Source: JBHGBM01 sp041946965 | GTDB taxonomy: Bacteria; Acidobacteriota; Terriglobia; Bryobacterales; Bryobacteraceae | Length of the DNA: 64,000 bases | Direction: 5' to 3' | Assembly: GCA_041946965.1 (NCBI GenBank) | Contig: JBHGBM010000021.1 | Span: 1-64,000, forward strand | In this document: positions 8,118-16,899 of the stretch, piece after piece | How positions within the stretch are numbered: the first letter of the stretch is position 1 | Layout: every line of letters begins with the position of its first letter | Notes under the pieces: model-generated | What the model was told of the DNA's origin: nothing | The model's input: the letters and a program-made list of their open reading frames with translations, nothing else | Databases searched by the model: none | Position numbers and translations under genes: made by a program

Positions 8118-9275
8118 TTACCCGAACAGTGAAAACCTCTTTTTTGCTTTATCCTCTTCCACGCCGGCCAGTTTCATGGCCACGCGCTGGATGTGTTTGC
8201 CCAGATTGCTGTTCCGCGGCAGCAGCCGCCCCTCCGAGTAGCATTCGGAAAGCTCGGGGTAGTCGTTGGGTATCATGGAATGAACCGGCAGGCCGAGCAT
8301 TTTCTCCAACTCCTCCGCCGTGATCTCGATGCGCTTGGGCACCCGGTTGAGAATGAGCCGAAGCCGGTTCTTGCCGTAGCCGCTGTCCAGCAGCGTTTGG
8401 GTGATCTGCTTGGCCATGTGCAACGCGGGCACTTCCAGGGTGGTTACCAGGTAGGCCTCGTCCAGTTCCTCCAGCGCGTCCATGGTCACCCTTCCCAGGC
8501 TGCGCCCCAGGTCGGTGATCGTCCAGTCGTACTGCGAGCGCAGGAAACCCAGCACGGTGCGCAACTGCTGCTGTACGAACTGCGCCCGCGCCGCCAGGCC
8601 GCTGGGCGCCGGAATGATCTCCACGTTGGGGATGCCGTTGGCCACCAGCGCCTTCCAGTAGCTGGCGTCCAGCCGGTGCAGGTTGTTTACCGCGTCCAAG
8701 ATCGAATAGGGCGACTTGGCCTTCATCAGGAAAGCGATCATTCCCGCGTCGATATCCAGGTCGGCCACCAGCACCTTCTGGCCGAGCCGCCCGAGCTCGA
8801 CCGCCAGGTGGCAGGCCAGCGTGGTAGCGCCGCACCCGCCCTTGGCGGAGAAGAAGCCGGCCACCTTCCCCCCGGTGCGCACGCCGTCGCGCCGCTTGCC
8901 CTGTTCGGCCGACTTCTTTTCCAGCGCCGCAAACAGATTCTGGCGCAGCGGCGGGAACAGGTACTCGTTCACCCCCGCCCGTAACGACGCCAGAATCACG
9001 TTCGCGTCCGCGCTCGCGTTGAGCGCGATGATCATGGTCTCGGCGGCGCTGGCGTGGATCTGCCGCACCAGGTCGTCGAGCGGCTCGCGCCGCTGGGAGA
9101 TATCCAGCAGGATCACGTCCGGCCGCATCCGGTCCACGCGGTCGATGAAACCATCGAGCGAGGTCGGATCCTGATGGTCGATGACGATCCTGCATGGCGT
9201 CGGTTCCAGGCACTCCTGAACTTCCTCTCTCAGTTGCTTGGATACAACCGCGAGCCCTATGGTCAGCGGGTACAT
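8118..9275 (-). CDS. cpaE: Pilus localisation ATPase CpaE/TadZ
   Basis: This 385-residue protein has an N-terminal receiver-like domain (about 1-120, with VILLDIS at the phosphoacceptor position) fused to a MinD/ParA-type ATPase. The deviant Walker A site FSAKGGCGATTLA keeps the GKGG-like lysine and the final GxT pattern. TadZ/CpaE proteins place the Tad machine in the cell. It lies between the secretin and tadA genes, the usual order. Confidence 0.94.
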   Translation of the reverse strand: MYPLTIGLAVVSKQLREEVQECLEPTPCRIVIDHQDPTSLDGFIDRVDRMRPDVILLDISQRREPLDDLVRQIHASAAETMIIALNASADANVILASLRAGVNEYLFPPLRQNLFAALEKKSAEQGKRRDGVRTGGKVAGFFSAKGGCGATTLACHLAVELGRLGQKVLVADLDIDAGMIAFLMKAKSPYSILDAVNNLHRLDASYWKALVANGIPNVEIIPAPSGLAARAQFVQQQLRTVLGFLRSQYDWTITDLGRSLGRVTMDALEELDEAYLVTTLEVPALHMAKQITQTLLDSGYGKNRLRLILNRVPKRIEITAEELEKMLGLPVHSMIPNDYPELSECYSEGRLLPRNSNLGKHIQRVAMKLAGVEEDKAKKRFSLFG

Positions 9276-9294
9276 GCCTCGCCTCCGGGAGTCC

Positions 9295-10794
9295 TCACTT
9301 CCCGGCTCCTCCGCTGGTTGGCGTCAGGCCGGGATTGGCGGGCTGCGAAGGCGTCACCGGCACCGGCACCAGTTGAATCGGTGGAATGCCGGAAGCCGGC
9401 GCGGGCTGGATCGGCTTGTGCTGCTGCTGGAGCAGTTGCTCAACCGGAATGGTCTGCCGCTGCGTCACCACGGGAACCGGTCCGGTGGTTTCCAGTCCCG
9501 GAGTTCGCGGCGCTGTGGTGGGCGCGCCCTGCAAGAACGGCAGCGGAAAGTCGACCTGGGGCGTGGGTTGGCCCTTCGGTATCGGACGCACCAGCTCGGG
9601 CGTAATCACGATTAGCAGCTCGGAGTTGTTCCGCGAAATGGACTGGCTCTGGAACAGCTTGCCAATGAGCGGAATGTCGCTGATGCCCGGTATCTTGTTC
9701 AGGGTCTCGATGGTACGGTTGTCCAGCAGCCCGGCGATGGCGAAACTCTGCCGGTCTTCCAGCTCCACTTCCGTCGTCACCCGGCGGGTGGCCAGGGCGG
9801 GAATGTTGAAGCCCTGGAACACCAAGCCGTTGGCGAAATCCAGCGAGCTGACCTCCGGCTGCACCTTGAGCCGGATAGTGCCGCGCGGCGTAATGAGCGG
9901 AAGGAAGTTGATGCGCACGCCGAACTCGCGGAAGGAGATGGTCACCGCGCCCAGCCCCGCTCCGCCGCCCTGTAAGGTGGGGAACGGAAACTCGCCGCCG
10001 GAGACGAAGCTGGCCTGCTGCCCGTTGATCGCCAGCACGTTCGGCTCGGCCAGAATCTCCAGCAGCCGCCTGCTCGCCAGCGCCTTAATCGTGGCGCCCA
10101 GGTCCAGGTCGCGGCGGAACAGGAAGATGTTCAGCGCGTCCGCCACCGAAAAATCCGTGCGGGCGCCTTCCACCGTGATCCTTGGCGGCGTGAATTGCTG
10201 GGTGGTGATGCCGCCCGGCGTGTTCAGCGCGCCGGTGCTCATGATATTGACACCCAGGTCGCGCGCCGCGGCGCGGTCCACGTTGGCGAAGCGCACCTTG
10301 AGCAGGACCTGCGCTTCCACCGGCGGCACGGTCACGTTCAGCAGGTTCACCACTTTGCCCAGAGTGCCGGCGATGTTGGCGGCGCGCTCGGCCGCGGTCA
10401 GGTCCTTCACCGTGCCGCGCAGGAACACGGCCTCGCCCTCAACGGCAAGCGTCACGTCCTCGCCGGGGAATTCTTTCTTAAGCTGCTGGCGAACGTGCTC
10501 GACCTTGGCGTTGCTCTGCCGGATGGCGAGGTCGTAGACCACGCGCCGGCCACCCTGCTCCCACATGATCAGGGTCGTTTCACCCGCCCCCTTTCCGTTG
10601 ATAAGCAGCTCACGCGGGTTCACGGCCACTGCTTCGGCCAGTTCCGGCGTGGCTACGGAGACGCGCTGGATGTTCACGGGGCTGTCAATCACGAGAGACT
10701 TGCCCACCGTGACCTCCAGCCGCGTGGAGGGCTCCTGGGCAGCGAGGGGGACGATGGCCAGGAGCAGAAACCGAGACGCGCACCTTAGGGACAT
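9295..10794 (-). CDS. cpaC: Outer-membrane secretin RcpA/CpaC
   Basis: This 499-residue protein has a signal peptide, an N-terminal pilus/secretion domain (about 25-105), a BON-like region (about 110-165), and the C-terminal secretin domain with NVLAINGQQASFVSGGEFPF and the signature VPIG-like stretch PGISDIPLIGKLFQSQS. It forms the outer-membrane pore for Flp pili. The last about 80 residues are rich in Pro and Gln, an extension past the core secretin. The start overlaps the cpaB stop as TAATG. Confidence 0.94.
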   Translation of the reverse strand: MSLRCASRFLLLAIVPLAAQEPSTRLEVTVGKSLVIDSPVNIQRVSVATPELAEAVAVNPRELLINGKGAGETTLIMWEQGGRRVVYDLAIRQSNAKVEHVRQQLKKEFPGEDVTLAVEGEAVFLRGTVKDLTAAERAANIAGTLGKVVNLLNVTVPPVEAQVLLKVRFANVDRAAARDLGVNIMSTGALNTPGGITTQQFTPPRITVEGARTDFSVADALNIFLFRRDLDLGATIKALASRRLLEILAEPNVLAINGQQASFVSGGEFPFPTLQGGGAGLGAVTISFREFGVRINFLPLITPRGTIRLKVQPEVSSLDFANGLVFQGFNIPALATRRVTTEVELEDRQSFAIAGLLDNRTIETLNKIPGISDIPLIGKLFQSQSISRNNSELLIVITPELVRPIPKGQPTPQVDFPLPFLQGAPTTAPRTPGLETTGPVPVVTQRQTIPVEQLLQQQHKPIQPAPASGIPPIQLVPVPVTPSQPANPGLTPTSGGAGK

Positions 10795-11675
10795 TACCGT
10801 GCCTCCGTCTCAAACTTGCTTTCGGTTTTCTTGGTACCTTGAATGATTTCCATGACAAATGGCGGCGGCTTGGGCGGAGGCGCGGCCTGGGGAGGAGGCA
10901 CCTGTGCCACCACCGGCTTGGGACGCACCACCACCGGCCTTTCCACCACCGGCGGCCGTATCGCTCCTGTGAACAGTTGCGCCATGGCCGTGCCGGACGT
11001 CTTGGCGACATCGCGGTCCAGCGGATTGCGCAACACGAGTTGAATCGACGCCTGGTTCATCGCCAGGCTGAGGATCTCGGCCTGCTCGGGATTCACCAGA
11101 AGGTTGATCACCTGCACCGTTACCGGTTTGCCTTCGGCATCCTTCTTGAAGTCCTGCCCAGCCGAGAGCACCTCGATGTTTTGCAGGATGGTCTTGGTGA
11201 CGCTTCCCAGCCCATGCGAGACCTGGGCCGGTGGATTGCCCGAGATCAGCACATCGACGCGGCTGCCCGGGACGACGAAGCCAGCCACACCGACCACTTC
11301 ATTCACACGAACGGCCACGGCACGCATCCCCGCGGGTATCATGGCTGCCAGACCCCCGCCCGCGCCTTTGGCGGCAAGCCGGGTTTCGAGCACCGGCTCG
11401 TTGGCATACACGGTGGAGATGACGCCGCGGCCGACCAGGTCCTTCTTGCTGGCGCTCGCCCCGGGGGGAAGCGAGCCGGGCCAGTCGGCAAGACTCAGGT
11501 CCGAGTCCTGTAGGACTGTGCCCAGTTCCAGCGTCCGCGCCGCGACGACCACCTTGGTGGTGGTGGGCGCCGCCTTGGCGCTGACGCGGCTCGCCATGAG
11601 CCGGTACAGCAGAAAGCTCGCGCCCGCAGCCACTACGAACGCGAACACCAGAACTGATACGAATCGTTGATTCAT
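10794..11675 (-). CDS. cpaB: Flp pilus assembly protein CpaB/RcpC
   Basis: This 293-residue protein has one N-terminal membrane anchor (about residues 7-26), then a SAF domain (VVVAARTLELGTVLQDSDL onward) and the RcpC/CpaB core with GMRAVAVRVNEVVGVAGFVVPGSRVDVL. The C-terminal about 60 residues are Pro-rich. RcpC acts in the periplasm with the secretin. It follows the flp gene after a 112-base gap that contains a strong stem-loop. Confidence 0.93.
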   Translation of the reverse strand: MNQRFVSVLVFAFVVAAGASFLLYRLMASRVSAKAAPTTTKVVVAARTLELGTVLQDSDLSLADWPGSLPPGASASKKDLVGRGVISTVYANEPVLETRLAAKGAGGGLAAMIPAGMRAVAVRVNEVVGVAGFVVPGSRVDVLISGNPPAQVSHGLGSVTKTILQNIEVLSAGQDFKKDAEGKPVTVQVINLLVNPEQAEILSLAMNQASIQLVLRNPLDRDVAKTSGTAMAQLFTGAIRPPVVERPVVVRPKPVVAQVPPPQAAPPPKPPPFVMEIIQGTKKTESKFETEAR

Positions 11676-11744
11676 TGTAACCTTCGGGTTTCTTTGCCCA
11701 GTTTTTTCAGCCTCTTACACCCACTGCACTCCAACCAGCGCGGT

Positions 11745-11773
11745 AGGGGCATGTGCCGCCGCGACATGCCCCT
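11745..11773 (-). promoter_or_regulatory. Strong stem-loop between flp and cpaB
   Basis: AGGGGCATGT (11745-11754) and ACATGCCCCT (11764-11773) form a perfect 10-bp stem with a 9-base loop, 15 bases downstream of the flp stop. No U-run follows in the flp direction. Its place fits a processing or attenuation element that protects abundant pilin mRNA while lowering expression of the downstream machine genes. Confidence 0.5.
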
Positions 11774-11787
11774 GTTTTGGGGGCTGG

Positions 11788-11970
11788 TTAGTTGGTCGCG
11801 GTGGCGGCGTTCTCCAAGGTCTTGTTCGCCGTGCTCCAGATCTTGTTGATGCTGCCACCGGCGTTGATGAACAGCGCCGCCGAAGCGAGGGCCACGAACG
11901 CCATCAGCAAGCTGTACTCGATGAGGTCCTGGCCTTCTTCTTCCTTCCAGAAATTGCGAACGAACGTCAT
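11788..11970 (-). CDS. flp: Flp-type type IVb pilin
   Basis: A 60-residue prepilin. A basic/acidic leader of 13 residues ends in EEEG, followed by QDLIEYSLL, the canonical Flp cleavage and Glu(+5)-Tyr motif, and a hydrophobic helix. Cleavage is expected between G13 and Q14. I chose ATG 11970 because GAGGAG lies eight bases upstream. An in-frame start at 11997 would add nine residues without a good site. It is the single obvious pilin gene of the locus. Confidence 0.95.
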   Translation of the reverse strand: MTFVRNFWKEEEGQDLIEYSLLMAFVALASAALFINAGGSINKIWSTANKTLENAATATN

Positions 11971-11993
11971 GTGTTTTGCTCCTCTTGTGTCTG

Positions 11994-13637
11994 TCACGAA
12001 TCCCGTTCCGGCATCCGCCGGAAGTCAGATTGCGGTTTTGCGGCCGCGCGGCCGCGCTCTATTCCGCCCGGGGCGGAAACCTGTTGGATGGCGGCGCGCC
12101 GGAACACCAGCGCATGGCCGTCGTCGTAGACCAGCCGCCACCGCGAAGACTCTTTCAGCGCCCCACCCAGGGGAGCGCCGGCGGGTAACATGATGACCTC
12201 CACACCGTACTGGTTCAGGTGAGCTTCCCAGGTGTGGCTCACGTTCATCACGTCAAGAAACTTCTGCCCGAAGCGCGAGCCGTAGAAATCTCCGCGGCCG
12301 TCGATAAAAACGCGCGTTTCGGGATACAGGGAATAGATGAGGTAGTCGCCCCACTGCTCGTCGGTAAACACCCGCGCTCCGGTGAGGCTGGCGCCGAGCG
12401 CCCGCACCGCCTTGACCGGGAACTGCCTGGCGCTGAATTCGGACCGGAACGGACGCGGCGGCGCCGGGGCGTAGAGAAGCGCGGCCACCAGCGCCACGGC
12501 CAGCGCGCTCGCCACGTGGAGCCGCGGGATGCGGTCGGTCTCGCCCACCTCCGCCGAAAGCGCCGCGAAGCAGTGGAGCGCCTTCCGCAGCCAGTCCGCC
12601 AGCCTTGCCCGGCGGGCCAGCGCCAGCCATTCCTCGATCGAAAGCGCGATAGCGGGGGCTGAAACCACCATGTAAATCGGTATGTTGCGGCCGGCGAACA
12701 AAGCCATGTGCGCCCAGACCCCGATCACGAGCGCGTGCGCGAAACGCCGCCGCGCCAGGCTCCAGCACAGGGCGGCCCCGCCTAGCAGCAGCGCCGCTTC
12801 GAACCAGCGCGCCGCCGGATGCTGGAAACTCAGCGACATGAATTCCTGGTTGTGCTCGAACAGGAACGAATCGGAGAGATAGCCGAGAATATGCCGGTGC
12901 AGCCGCCACGTGTACGGATTGCAGAAGGTGGCGGCAATGCATGCCGCCAGCGCCGCGCTGTGCCATGCCGCCCGCCGCAGGTGCTCCGCCCGCCGCCCGA
13001 AATCGCTCGCGGTGAGCGCCCCGGCCAGCTCGCCCATCCCGTATAGCGCGAGCAGGATACCGCCGGCGACGAAGCCCCCGTGCAGGTTCGTCCACAGCAC
13101 CATGGGCAGCGCCAGCAGGGTCAGCAGACGGGGATCGCCGCCCGTCCGGACGCGCTCCAGCAAACGGCACCACAGCACCACGAACAGCAGCGTGACCAGG
13201 TGAGGCCGCGCCAGCCAGTGCACCGAGGAGCCCGCCACCGCAAACACCGTCACCCCCAAGGCCACCAGCGCGCCCGAACGCCTCCGCACCAGCCGGAACA
13301 GCAGCGCGAAGGTCAGGCACAGCAGCACCGTGTTGAGCAGAACCACCAGCGCCAGCCCGCCCTGCCTGTGCAGCCACGCGAAGCTCGTGTCCCACAGCCA
13401 TTCCCACGCGAACCATGGCTCGCCGGGCTTGGTGAAAGAGAACAGATCGTGGTCCGGCACGCGGCCGTGGGAGAGGATCCACTCGCCCGTACGCAGGTGC
13501 CAGCCGGTGTCGCCGTCGCCCAGCAGGTTCTCCGTTCCCTGCATGCGGCCGAACAGGAACAGGACCGGCAACACGAAGACCAGATCCGTCAGCGACGGAA
13601 ACAGGCGCATCAGCGGATTGGGGCGGGTCGCGGTCAT
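11994..13637 (-). CDS. Polytopic membrane protein in the Tad locus
   Basis: A 547-residue protein with about ten to twelve helices. After the first helix comes a conserved-looking periplasmic loop with GDGDTGWHLRTGEWIL and FAWEWLWD. The soluble C-terminal domain (about 430-547) has FTDEQWGDYLIYSLYPE and FIDGRGDFYG. Such proteins resemble GT-C or oligosaccharyl-transferase-like membrane enzymes, but I do not recognise a named family. The frame is open upstream to 13958. I chose ATG 13637 because it overlaps the tadG-like stop as ATGA and is followed by a good first helix. Its position between tadG and flp suggests a pilus-related role. Confidence 0.75.
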   Translation of the reverse strand: MTATRPNPLMRLFPSLTDLVFVLPVLFLFGRMQGTENLLGDGDTGWHLRTGEWILSHGRVPDHDLFSFTKPGEPWFAWEWLWDTSFAWLHRQGGLALVVLLNTVLLCLTFALLFRLVRRRSGALVALGVTVFAVAGSSVHWLARPHLVTLLFVVLWCRLLERVRTGGDPRLLTLLALPMVLWTNLHGGFVAGGILLALYGMGELAGALTASDFGRRAEHLRRAAWHSAALAACIAATFCNPYTWRLHRHILGYLSDSFLFEHNQEFMSLSFQHPAARWFEAALLLGGAALCWSLARRRFAHALVIGVWAHMALFAGRNIPIYMVVSAPAIALSIEEWLALARRARLADWLRKALHCFAALSAEVGETDRIPRLHVASALAVALVAALLYAPAPPRPFRSEFSARQFPVKAVRALGASLTGARVFTDEQWGDYLIYSLYPETRVFIDGRGDFYGSRFGQKFLDVMNVSHTWEAHLNQYGVEVIMLPAGAPLGGALKESSRWRLVYDDGHALVFRRAAIQQVSAPGGIERGRAAAKPQSDFRRMPERDS

Positions 13638-15385
13638 TGCACCAGTGCCACGGACCTCCTCGCAATCGGAGTGGCGGGCTGCACCATGCTGAAGTTGGCG
13701 TTGCCCTGCACGCGCAGCGCGCCGGCCACCACTTGAACCGGCACCAGGTAATCGCCGCCGCCGAGAATGGACGTCCACGCCCCGCGCGGCTGATAGATGG
13801 CGCCGTAGAAATACACGCTGGCGGAGCCTTGCAGCACGAGCTGCGGGCTCTGTCTGCTGCGCAGCCCCGTGTTGGGACATCCGTCGGGGTTCCCGCAGCT
13901 TGTGTCGATATTGCCGTCGGAGGTGTACTTGACTACCGAGTTGGACTGGTCCTGCCACATCAGCACAGGCGTGAACGAGCGGTACTGCGGAGGCACGTCG
14001 CCCGAGGTGCGGTTCAGACCGTGAAGCGTGATGCTCACGCCGCTGTTTCCGGACTGAAAACCGGCGGTGCCGTGCACCAGTTGCGACGCGATGGGCTGCA
14101 CCAGCGCGGGAATCTGAAGCGCCTCGCCCTGGCCGCGGTAATTGGTGTCCGTGAAGATGAACAGCTCGCCCGCGTCCGTGTTGGGCTCCATGGCTTCGGT
14201 GCGGTCCTTCAGGACGGCGTTGGAACTCAGGCTGAACAGCGGGCCGCCGCCTTTGACGCCCGCCATCACGTACACACCGGGATCGAAGGTCACCACGGTG
14301 GCGGGGTTGGTGATGTTCACGCCGCCGAAGAAAACGTAGCTGCCGAAATTGCCGCCGCCGGAGGAGAAGCGCACGTGCCCCCGGATATCGAGTTTGGCGC
14401 CCGTGGCGGCGGTCCCGGCGGCGTTGGTCGCGAAATAGTTGCCCGGCTGAAGGATCACAGGATTGGCCGGATCATCGCTGCCCTGTATCGTGCCGCCCGG
14501 AACGGGGCGGTCCGGCAGGCCCGCGGGCGCCTTGGGCTGTCCCTTCCCGCGCATGGGATCCTGGTACCAGCTATTGGTTCCCGCATTGGTCGGGAGCTGG
14601 ATCCATTGCGAACTGCCGCCGAGGTGGTAGCTGCCGTTGCCGCGGATATACGTGAACGGCGCGTGAATCGTGCCGCCCCCGGAGTTTTCGCCGGCATAGC
14701 GGCCGTCCCCCGAGGTTCCGTTCTTCTGGGAAGCCAGGAAAATGCCTCCGTCCGCCTGAAGCGCCCAGTGCCCGTTGTTGTCGTTGGCGCTCACCAACAG
14801 GTCCACGCCGCAGGTTTCCTGCGAGGGGCTCTCCATGGGCACGCAGTCGTTCTCCCGGTTGAGCAGCATCAACGAGCCGTAAATGGACAGGTCCACGATG
14901 GCCGCCGTGGCGCTCGCACCGATCTTGCCCTGCGCGCTGATCAGGGAGGCGAACAACTGCGGGATGGATTGCGTAACGCGCGTGGTCACCCAATAATTCG
15001 CCGTCACGCCCGGTGCGGCCGGCGGGGAGCCCACGCCGGCCTGCACCGTCACGTTCTGCCGGCCGCCTGCGCCGCCCTGCGCGAATCCGTTGCGCTCCGC
15101 GTAGAGGCAGCCCGTGTCTCCCGAGTTGGCCGGCGGCACCGGCGTGGGGCTGGAGCAATTCCGGACGCCGGTGCAGTAGACCGTCGAACCGCACACAAAA
15201 CTTGCGCTCTGGCCGATATTGGCCAGCGTGGCAGTGGCTGCCGCCATGGCCGCCGCGTCGGCGGCGGCTTGCGCCGCCTTGCGGGTGAAGTGCGCCCATC
15301 CCAGGTCCACCGCCAGGCCCAACACCCCGCAAAGCGCGAAGGCCGCCAGTGTCACCATGATGAGAGCCTGTCCGCGCCGCGGCAT
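13634..15385 (-). CDS. tadG: TadG-like pseudopilin/envelope protein
   Basis: A 583-residue protein with the Tad N-terminus: GQALIMVTLAAFALCGVLGLAVDLG followed by AQAAADAAAMAAA, as in Flp-pilus-assembly TadE/G-like proteins. The long C-terminal part is predicted extracytoplasmic, rich in Gly/Asn/Ser with several Cys pairs. TadG anchors or primes the pilus at the envelope. Its start overlaps the tadE-like stop by one base (TGATG), and its stop overlaps the next gene as ATGA. Confidence 0.85.
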   Translation of the reverse strand: MPRRGQALIMVTLAAFALCGVLGLAVDLGWAHFTRKAAQAAADAAAMAAATATLANIGQSASFVCGSTVYCTGVRNCSSPTPVPPANSGDTGCLYAERNGFAQGGAGGRQNVTVQAGVGSPPAAPGVTANYWVTTRVTQSIPQLFASLISAQGKIGASATAAIVDLSIYGSLMLLNRENDCVPMESPSQETCGVDLLVSANDNNGHWALQADGGIFLASQKNGTSGDGRYAGENSGGGTIHAPFTYIRGNGSYHLGGSSQWIQLPTNAGTNSWYQDPMRGKGQPKAPAGLPDRPVPGGTIQGSDDPANPVILQPGNYFATNAAGTAATGAKLDIRGHVRFSSGGGNFGSYVFFGGVNITNPATVVTFDPGVYVMAGVKGGGPLFSLSSNAVLKDRTEAMEPNTDAGELFIFTDTNYRGQGEALQIPALVQPIASQLVHGTAGFQSGNSGVSITLHGLNRTSGDVPPQYRSFTPVLMWQDQSNSVVKYTSDGNIDTSCGNPDGCPNTGLRSRQSPQLVLQGSASVYFYGAIYQPRGAWTSILGGGDYLVPVQVVAGALRVQGNANFSMVQPATPIARRSVALVQ

Positions 15386-15879
15386 CAGAACTGGATCCTT
15401 TCCCGCGAGGAGGCCGGCATCTGGAAAGTCCCCGCGCGCATCTGGCCCGCGCCCGGCCAGAACATCGCCACCATGGTCTGGAACGGATAGAGGCCGGAAA
15501 TCTGCACATCCAGGCCCGGGTTGTTGGAATTCGCCGGCGGCCAGGTGGTCGTATTTCTCAGGCAGTTGGGCATCAGGCAGGTGATCGAGCCGCCGTTCTG
15601 TGAAGTGAACGTCAGTGTCGTCTCGTTCTGGTCCAGACCGACGGCGGAGCGCCGGATGCGGTCCGCGATCTGTCCCACCGTGAGCGGGCAGTTGTTGGGC
15701 GCCACGTAGCAGTTGGCGCCGTGCACCACCGCCAGGCGTGTGCCTTCCTTCACCGCGTAAGAGAAGGTGTGGTAGGTCCAGATGCCGCGCGCCATTTCGA
15801 AGGTGCCCAGGAGCACGAACATGAGCGGCACGCCGACCAGCGTGAACTCGACCACCGTGCTCCCCTTGCGTCTTCGCAT
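15385..15879 (-). CDS. tadE: TadE-like minor pseudopilin
   Basis: A 164-residue protein with the TadE motif near the N-terminus (GSTVVEFTLVGVPLMFVLLG, conserved Glu in the first helix) and an extracytoplasmic tail containing two Cys. ATG 15879 has AGAGGA five bases upstream. TadE-type pseudopilins are processed by the Tad prepilin peptidase, but no peptidase gene is present in this window. Confidence 0.88.
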   Translation of the reverse strand: MRRRKGSTVVEFTLVGVPLMFVLLGTFEMARGIWTYHTFSYAVKEGTRLAVVHGANCYVAPNNCPLTVGQIADRIRRSAVGLDQNETTLTFTSQNGGSITCLMPNCLRNTTTWPPANSNNPGLDVQISGLYPFQTMVAMFWPGAGQMRAGTFQMPASSRERIQF

Positions 15880-15888
15880 GAAAGTCCT

Positions 15889-16311
15889 CTACAGCTTCAT
15901 CTGCGCCGAACGGGAAATCCGGAACCGCCCCTTCAGGCCCGGTATCGGGATCAACTGCGGAGTCTGGTAAACCACCGTGACCTGTGTGGCGGGCAGGCCG
16001 TCGGGGCCGCTGACCAAAGCGGCGCTCACCACCAGCGGGTCCGTCCCGCAGGAGGTCAGGTTCTTCACGTTCGGCATGGTTTTGAGTTCAGCGAGCGCGT
16101 AGCGGCAGGCGCCCACCGAATCGGTGGCGGCCGATGCGCTCGACGAGGTGTACAGGGCGGCCACGCGGGCGGCGTTGGCCGTGGCGATCAGGCATTGCGC
16201 ATAGATGCCCATGTCGAACGCCCCCGCGAACAGAAAAAGAATCCACGGGGCGATCAAGGCCATTTCCACGGCCGCGTGGCCGCGCTTCATGCTGCGGCGA
16301 TCCGGCTTCAC
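15889..16311 (-). CDS. tadE: TadE-like minor pseudopilin, second copy
   Basis: A 140-residue protein with the same TadE pattern: a basic start, then GHAAVEMALIAPWILFLFAG, a helix and a tail with a Cys pair. A GTG start at 16311 overlaps the pilZ stop (GTGA) and has GGAGG nine bases upstream. An internal ATG at 16290 is the alternative. It is a divergent paralogue of the tadE at 15385-15879. Confidence 0.87.
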   Translation of the reverse strand: MKPDRRSMKRGHAAVEMALIAPWILFLFAGAFDMGIYAQCLIATANAARVAALYTSSSASAATDSVGACRYALAELKTMPNVKNLTSCGTDPLVVSAALVSGPDGLPATQVTVVYQTPQLIPIPGLKGRFRISRSAQMKL

Positions 16312-16688
16312 GCCAGCCAGCCTCCCACCTCCGCGGCTTCGAGCTTCTGCAAAGCGGAAATATTGTCCCGATATGCGCGGAATTTCATCTGATTTACACT
16401 CAATCCCACACGCGGGGGCTCATGGCCGGAGCGCGCCACGCGCACCACGACCGCATCGCAGTGTATGCACTTGCGGCCGAAACCGTGGTTGGCCGGCAGC
16501 TCGATCTCGACCGTGACCATGCGGCCGGCGTCGGGCCAGGGCTGCGCGGCATCCCAGACGACCAGCATGCCGTTGCGGCTGATGTTCTCCGTGTACATCG
16601 ACGCGCGGTGGCAAACACCCCGAGATGTGACGCGGCATCGCAGCCGGATATCCATCCGGGGGCACCCGCGCTGTTCGATCTGTTTCAT
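16308..16688 (-). CDS. PilZ-domain protein (c-di-GMP receptor)
   Basis: A 126-residue single PilZ domain with both c-di-GMP contact motifs: R7-G-C-P-R11 (RxxxR) and N35-I-S-R-N-G40 ([D/N]xSxxG). The rest is the expected beta-barrel. It is the first gene of the Tad operon and overlaps the next gene by four bases. This suggests that c-di-GMP controls pilus assembly or function directly. Confidence 0.88.
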   Translation of the reverse strand: MKQIEQRGCPRMDIRLRCRVTSRGVCHRASMYTENISRNGMLVVWDAAQPWPDAGRMVTVEIELPANHGFGRKCIHCDAVVVRVARSGHEPPRVGLSVNQMKFRAYRDNISALQKLEAAEVGGWLA

Positions 16689-16831
16689 TCTCTGCGAATG
16701 TACCGGCGGGGGAGGGGTGGAACAATATCGTATTTGGGTTACATCGTTTTGTTGTCGAAGGTTAGCAGCGTTTTGGCGCGCGGCTTAAACGAGGGATTTT
16801 GAAGAAAATCGAAAATATTTTGGAAAATTTA

Positions 16832-16861
16832 TTGACAAATTAATACCTTTAAGTGCAAAAT
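16832..16861 (+). promoter_or_regulatory. Candidate promoter of the NarL-type regulator
   Basis: A consensus TTGACA (16832-16837) lies in a strikingly AT-rich island (about 16795-16880). An 18-base spacer leads to CAAAAT (16856-16861), which is preceded by TG in an extended -10-like arrangement. The start codon is 39 bases downstream. Confidence 0.45.
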
Positions 16862-16899
16862 TGCAGTGTTTCCCATTAATATCGCCGGAAGGTGACGAT

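Noticed and set aside
6644..8323. A 559-codon plus-strand frame antisense to tadA
   Set aside because: TadA on the minus strand has all ATPase motifs; the antisense frame has no recognisable domain.
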